Shown here piece after piece: positions 6,781 to 9,669 of a stretch of DNA of 9,669 nucleotides. This DNA comes from DASUFH01 sp036274645. GTDB taxonomy: Bacteria; Acidobacteriota; Terriglobia; 20CM-2-55-15. Position 1 is the stretch's first letter. Every line of letters starts with the position of its first letter. The stretch covers positions 1 through 9,669 of the forward strand of contig DASUFH010000266.1 in the NCBI GenBank assembly GCA_036274645.1, given 5' to 3'. The position numbers were made by a program, and so were the translations under genes. The notes beneath the pieces are model-generated. The model did no database searches. It had not been told where the DNA came from and was given only the letters and a program-made list of their open reading frames with translations.

Positions 6781-6798
6781 AAATGTCCAGACTCCAGT
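6779..6798 (-). repeat. 20-bp inverted repeat, right arm
   Basis: Reverse complement of 6406-6425 with two mismatches. The right end of recognisable repeat sequence in the island is about here. Confidence 0.85.
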
Positions 6799-7088
6799 TC
6801 GACAATCCGGCATGGTCCGTTGATTGCTTGGCGAGAGGCGTCGGCGGCAGGAGACCGTTGGCGCTGAAAATTTATCTGGTGGCCTCCGGTCATAAGGGTG
6901 GCGCTTTGACGGAGTTTCTCAGTACAATACCGGTCTTCCGAAGGACAACTGCCGCTGCGCGATTGGAGTCAGGGAACTCTTTTGATGTTGGAAAAGAGAT
7001 GTTTACATCATTTAACACGACCACTGCCACTCCTGGCATTCAATGACGGCAAAACGGTTCCAGAATAGGGAAGTTACGGATTTCGTCA
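6799..7088 (+). promoter_or_regulatory. Upstream region of the VWA gene, no gene seen
   Basis: About 290 bp of lower-GC DNA lead into the VWA gene and should hold its promoter. TACAAT at 6923-6928 is a good -10 candidate, but TTGACG at 6906-6911 is only 11 bp upstream, too close to be its -35, so no promoter is assigned. A 99-codon frame (6747-7046) starts inside the repeats and ends here; its composition is not protein-like and no ribosome-binding site precedes it. Confidence 0.35.
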
Positions 7089-9347
7089 ATGACTACAAGC
7101 GCGTTTGAATTCTTTTTCAAATACAAGCCGATCGTGTATCAGAAGGGCAAACTGGCCTTTCAGCTTGTTGGATCGAAATGGTGGTTTCTTCCCGTTGCCG
7201 TCTTGTGCGTGGTGGCCGCTTACTACTTCTACCGCAGCATCGCGCGGGACAAGTGGTCGCCCGGGCTGGTAGGGCTGCGCGGGCTGACGTTTGCGGTGCT
7301 GGCGTTCATGTTCCTGCGGCCGGTCCTCAATGTGGCGACGGTGCTGCCTCAGGATAGCTACCTGGCCGTCCTGATCGACAATTCCGCCAGCATGAAGATT
7401 CGCGATGAAGGCGAGAAGACGCGCGCCGAAGAGATGCTCAAGCAGTTTGAAGACACGAATTTCTTCAAGCGCCTGTCCGACAAATTCAAGGTGCGCATCT
7501 ACCGGTTCGACAAGGACGCGGAACGGATCGAGCGCCTCGACCGCCTGACATTCGAGGGCAAGCGAACCAGCCTGGAATCGGGAACGGACGTGTTGCGCCA
7601 GGACCTGAGCACCGCCCCGCTGTCGGGAGTGGTCCTCCTGACCGACGCCGTCGATAACGGCTCGCAGCAATTCAAGGAATCGCTGGCCAAACTGGAATCC
7701 CGGAACATTCCCTTTCTGACGGTCGGCGTCGGGGCGGAGAAGATCGACGGCGACGCCGAAATCATCAAGGTGGACGCGCCGCGCGAGGTTCTGATGGATT
7801 CGACGGCCTCCATCGACGTTTCTTATCGCAGTCACGGGTTCGCCGGGCGCAAGGCCACGCTGCGCGTCATGGAGAACGCGACGACGGTCGTGACGGCCAA
7901 GGAGATTACGCTGCCGGCGGACGGCGTCATTGCCGAGTACACGGTCGACGTGCCGGTGAAGAACGAAGGCGATCGGATCTTCTCCTTCACATTGCAGACG
8001 ACCAACGACCGCATTGCCGAAAACAACACGCTGGACGCCCTGGTGACCGTCCGCAATGACCATCCGAAGATTCTTTATGTCGAGGGTGAGCCCCGCTGGG
8101 AGTTCAAGTTCATCCGGCGCGCCGTGGAGGACGACAAGAACCTGCATCTGGTGACGTTGCTGCGTTCGTCCACCAACAAGTATTACCGGCAGGGCATCGA
8201 AAACGAGAAGGAGCTTGCCGACGGCTTCCCGAAAACCAAAGAGGAACTCTACGGCTACAAGGGAGTGATCTTCGGCAGTATCGAGTCCACGTTCTTCACG
8301 CAGGATCAGCTGAAGATGGTCTCCGACTACGTGAACAACCGTGGCGGCGGTTTCATGATGATCGGCGGCAGGAATTCGTTTTCGGGCGGCAAATATCAGA
8401 ACACGCCGATCGCGGACATCCTCCCGGTGACTCTGGGCGGGGACAAAGCCCCGGTGATCGACCACGTCAAGATGGCGATCAGCGACTATGGTCAGACCAA
8501 TCCCCTGATGCGGTTGACCCCCGACGCCACGGCGAACATGAAGCACTGGTCGGACCTGCCGCCGCTGGCCGACTTCAATCGCACGGTGGATCCGAAGGTT
8601 GGCGCGGTCGTCCTGGCGCGTGGCCACGGCGAGAAAACGGGTGAGAATCCCATCCTGCTCGCCTTCCAGCGATATGGTCGCGGCCGGACGATGGCGTTCA
8701 CCACGGGCAGCAGCTGGCGCTGGCAGATGGAAATGGACGCCAAGGACCAGACATTCGAGGTGTTCTGGAAGCAGCTGCTGCGCTGGCTGGTCAATTCTTC
8801 TCCGGACCAGGTGACGGTGACCTCCGACAAGGATACTTATCTGCCCGGCGAGCCGATTGTCGTGACCGCGGAGGTTGCCGACAAGAGTTTTGAACGTCTG
8901 AACAATGCGCGCGTCATGATGAAGCTCACCGATCCGAAAGGGCGCGTCGAGACGCGCAGTCTGGATTGGGGGGGCTCGGAAGACGGCGCCTATCAGGCGC
9001 AGCTCAACGCCACCGATGAAGGCCTGTATCAGATCGAGGTTGAAGCGTCCGCAGGCGACAAGAAGGTCGGGGTCTATCGTTCCGCCTTCCAGGTGAAGGA
9101 CCGTCCGGTGGAGTTCTATAACGCATCGCTCGATGCCGGGAAGCTGAGAACGATCGCGGAACAGACCGGAGGCCGTTATTATCCGCTGGCGGATCTCGGG
9201 GACGTTCCGGACGACGCCCAGTACATTCCGGGCAAGTCGTCATTCGTCGAGCAGAAGGAACTCTGGGATGTTCCCTTCCTCTTCATGCTGCTGACGGCGT
9301 CGTTCGGCGGAGAGTGGCTCTGGAGAAAGAAAGTGGGGTTGGCATGA
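7089..9347 (+). CDS. VWA and GATase1-like domain inner-membrane protein
   Basis: A 752-residue membrane protein. Two N-terminal hydrophobic segments (about 32-49 and 60-78) precede a von Willebrand A domain with the metal-site motif DNSAS (Asp97, Ser99, Ser101) and VVLLTDAVDN further on. ILYVEGEPRWEFKFIRRA (328-345), GGGFMMIGGRNSF (419-431) and RYGRGRTMAF (528-537) mark the class I glutamine-amidotransferase-like fold usual in this family; I see no clear catalytic Cys, so amidotransferase activity is not implied. A beta-rich segment (about 578-682, opening YLPGEPIVVTAEV) resembles an Ig/macroglobulin-like domain. A final hydrophobic helix (about 727-745) ends at RKKVGLA. The soluble bulk is probably periplasmic. 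The ATG at 7089 has a weak upstream site, but the next Met is residue 74, beyond the first membrane segment. It overlaps the next gene by ATGA. Such proteins often accompany MoxR/DUF58/BatA genes in Acidobacteriota and Planctomycetes (family knowledge); here it is first in its unit. Function unknown. Confidence 0.85.
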   Translation: MTTSAFEFFFKYKPIVYQKGKLAFQLVGSKWWFLPVAVLCVVAAYYFYRSIARDKWSPGLVGLRGLTFAVLAFMFLRPVLNVATVLPQDSYLAVLIDNSASMKIRDEGEKTRAEEMLKQFEDTNFFKRLSDKFKVRIYRFDKDAERIERLDRLTFEGKRTSLESGTDVLRQDLSTAPLSGVVLLTDAVDNGSQQFKESLAKLESRNIPFLTVGVGAEKIDGDAEIIKVDAPREVLMDSTASIDVSYRSHGFAGRKATLRVMENATTVVTAKEITLPADGVIAEYTVDVPVKNEGDRIFSFTLQTTNDRIAENNTLDALVTVRNDHPKILYVEGEPRWEFKFIRRAVEDDKNLHLVTLLRSSTNKYYRQGIENEKELADGFPKTKEELYGYKGVIFGSIESTFFTQDQLKMVSDYVNNRGGGFMMIGGRNSFSGGKYQNTPIADILPVTLGGDKAPVIDHVKMAISDYGQTNPLMRLTPDATANMKHWSDLPPLADFNRTVDPKVGAVVLARGHGEKTGENPILLAFQRYGRGRTMAFTTGSSWRWQMEMDAKDQTFEVFWKQLLRWLVNSSPDQVTVTSDKDTYLPGEPIVVTAEVADKSFERLNNARVMMKLTDPKGRVETRSLDWGGSEDGAYQAQLNATDEGLYQIEVEASAGDKKVGVYRSAFQVKDRPVEFYNASLDAGKLRTIAEQTGGRYYPLADLGDVPDDAQYIPGKSSFVEQKELWDVPFLFMLLTASFGGEWLWRKKVGLA

Positions 9348-9669
9348 AATTCGGTGTCCTGGCTCTGGCGCTTGTGGCCTTTGCGTTTCCACGCGTGGCC
9401 CAGGCGGAATCCAGCGCCTTGATCCTGACGGGAATCGGCGGCGATACCAAGCACACCCAGAAATTTGCGAAGTGGACGGATGAAACGCGGTCGGTTCTGG
9501 TCGACCGGTTTGGCTTCCTGCCGGAACGAGTCATCGTCGTCGCGGACAAGGACACGACAAAGGAGAACATCCAGAAGGCCTTCGACAAAGCCAAAGGCCA
9601 GCTGAAGCCTACAGACACGTTCTTTCTCATCTTTATCGGCCATGGCGATCCCTGGGAAATTCCGGGGAC
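9344..9669 (+). CDS. Secreted caspase-fold / peptidase C13-like protein, 3' truncated
   Basis: Not closed within the window: 108 complete codons from ATG 9344, which overlaps the TGA of the VWA gene (ATGA), so the two are probably translationally coupled. Residues 1-21 form a signal peptide (MKFGVLALALVAFAF, then PRVAQA with likely cleavage after Ala21). The mature part starts with a beta strand SALILTGIGGD, then a helix with KFAKWTDETRSVLVDRFGF, strand RVIVVAD, a helix TTKENIQKAFDKAKGQL and strand TFFLIFIGHGD. That order and the strand-end His-Gly (His100, Gly101) match the first half of the caspase-like (clan CD) fold, where this His is catalytic. The Cys that would complete the dyad lies beyond the right edge, so activity cannot be judged. 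The likely place of action is the periplasm or outside the cell, next to the VWA partner. Confidence 0.75.
   Translation, partial: MKFGVLALALVAFAFPRVAQAESSALILTGIGGDTKHTQKFAKWTDETRSVLVDRFGFLPERVIVVADKDTTKENIQKAFDKAKGQLKPTDTFFLIFIGHGDPWEIPG

Larger units (their letters stand above)
6406..6798. mobile_element. Possible non-autonomous (MITE-like) element, 393 bp
   Basis: Inverted ends of 20 bp, ACTGGAGTTTAGACATTTTG at 6406-6425 and its 18/20 complement at 6779-6798, bound 393 bp with no transposase frame. The interior is made of further palindromes. No direct target duplication is visible next to the ends, so mobility is inference from symmetry alone. It could equally be a cluster of interspersed palindromic repeats. 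Confidence 0.4.

Noticed and set aside
6190..6800. CRISPR array
   Set aside because: Repeats are few, mostly inverted and of different types, with no regular repeat-spacer spacing.
6747..7046. 99-codon plus-strand frame before the VWA gene
   Set aside because: It begins inside the 19-bp palindrome module, has no ribosome-binding site, and its composition is unlike the neighbouring genes.
7086..8627. 513-codon minus-strand frame opposite the VWA gene
   Set aside because: It lies fully inside the VWA coding region, is rich in His/Arg/Val/Asp as expected for an antisense shadow, and has no recognisable motif.

Overview
The window is GC-rich (roughly 60% by eye) chromosomal DNA with long ORFs, TTG and ATG starts and 4-base overlaps between consecutive genes. 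It looks like a soil- or sediment-type Gram-negative bacterium. A Cys-type assimilatory nitrate reductase, an ExbD protein, and above all a large von Willebrand A / amidotransferase-fold membrane protein followed by a secreted caspase-fold protein fit Acidobacteriota best. This is inference from family distribution; there is no taxonomic marker gene, only two tRNAs.

Layout. (1) 1-2003, plus strand: most of a NasA-type molybdopterin nitrate reductase, cut at its N-terminus by the window edge. (2) 2013-5377, minus strand: two tandem paralogous GT-C-type membrane glycosyltransferases of 564 and 557 residues, transcribed from 5377 leftwards, with the stop of the first overlapping the TTG start of the second (TTGA). 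They converge on nasA with only 9 bp between. (3) 5448-5861, plus strand: exbD, divergent from the glycosyltransferases across a 70-bp gap and with no exbB beside it. (4) 5877-6046, minus strand: a tRNA-Gly(GCC)-tRNA-Cys(GCA) transcription unit with a recognisable sigma70-type promoter at 6063-6092. (5) 6047-7088: about 1 kb without a convincing gene. Between about 6190 and 6800 it is packed with palindromes and inverted repeats: a 51/54 inverted pair, an 18/20 inverted pair bounding 393 bp, a 17-bp perfect stem, and several hairpins with three-base GNA loops. (6) 7089-9347, plus strand: a 752-residue VWA/GATase-like membrane protein, overlapping by ATGA with (7) 9344-9669, a secreted caspase/C13-like protein cut by the right edge.

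How the parts relate. Nitrate reduction, the glycosyltransferases, ExbD, the tRNAs and the VWA/protease-fold pair are separate transcription units with no obvious shared pathway. Two pairs look functionally linked: the coupled glycosyltransferase paralogs, probably envelope glycan or lipid-linked sugar transfer, and the coupled VWA/caspase-fold genes, an envelope module whose job is not known from sequence. The most unusual DNA is the repeat island between the tRNA promoter and the VWA gene. I found no CRISPR array, no transposase or integrase, no rRNA and no convincing riboswitch.
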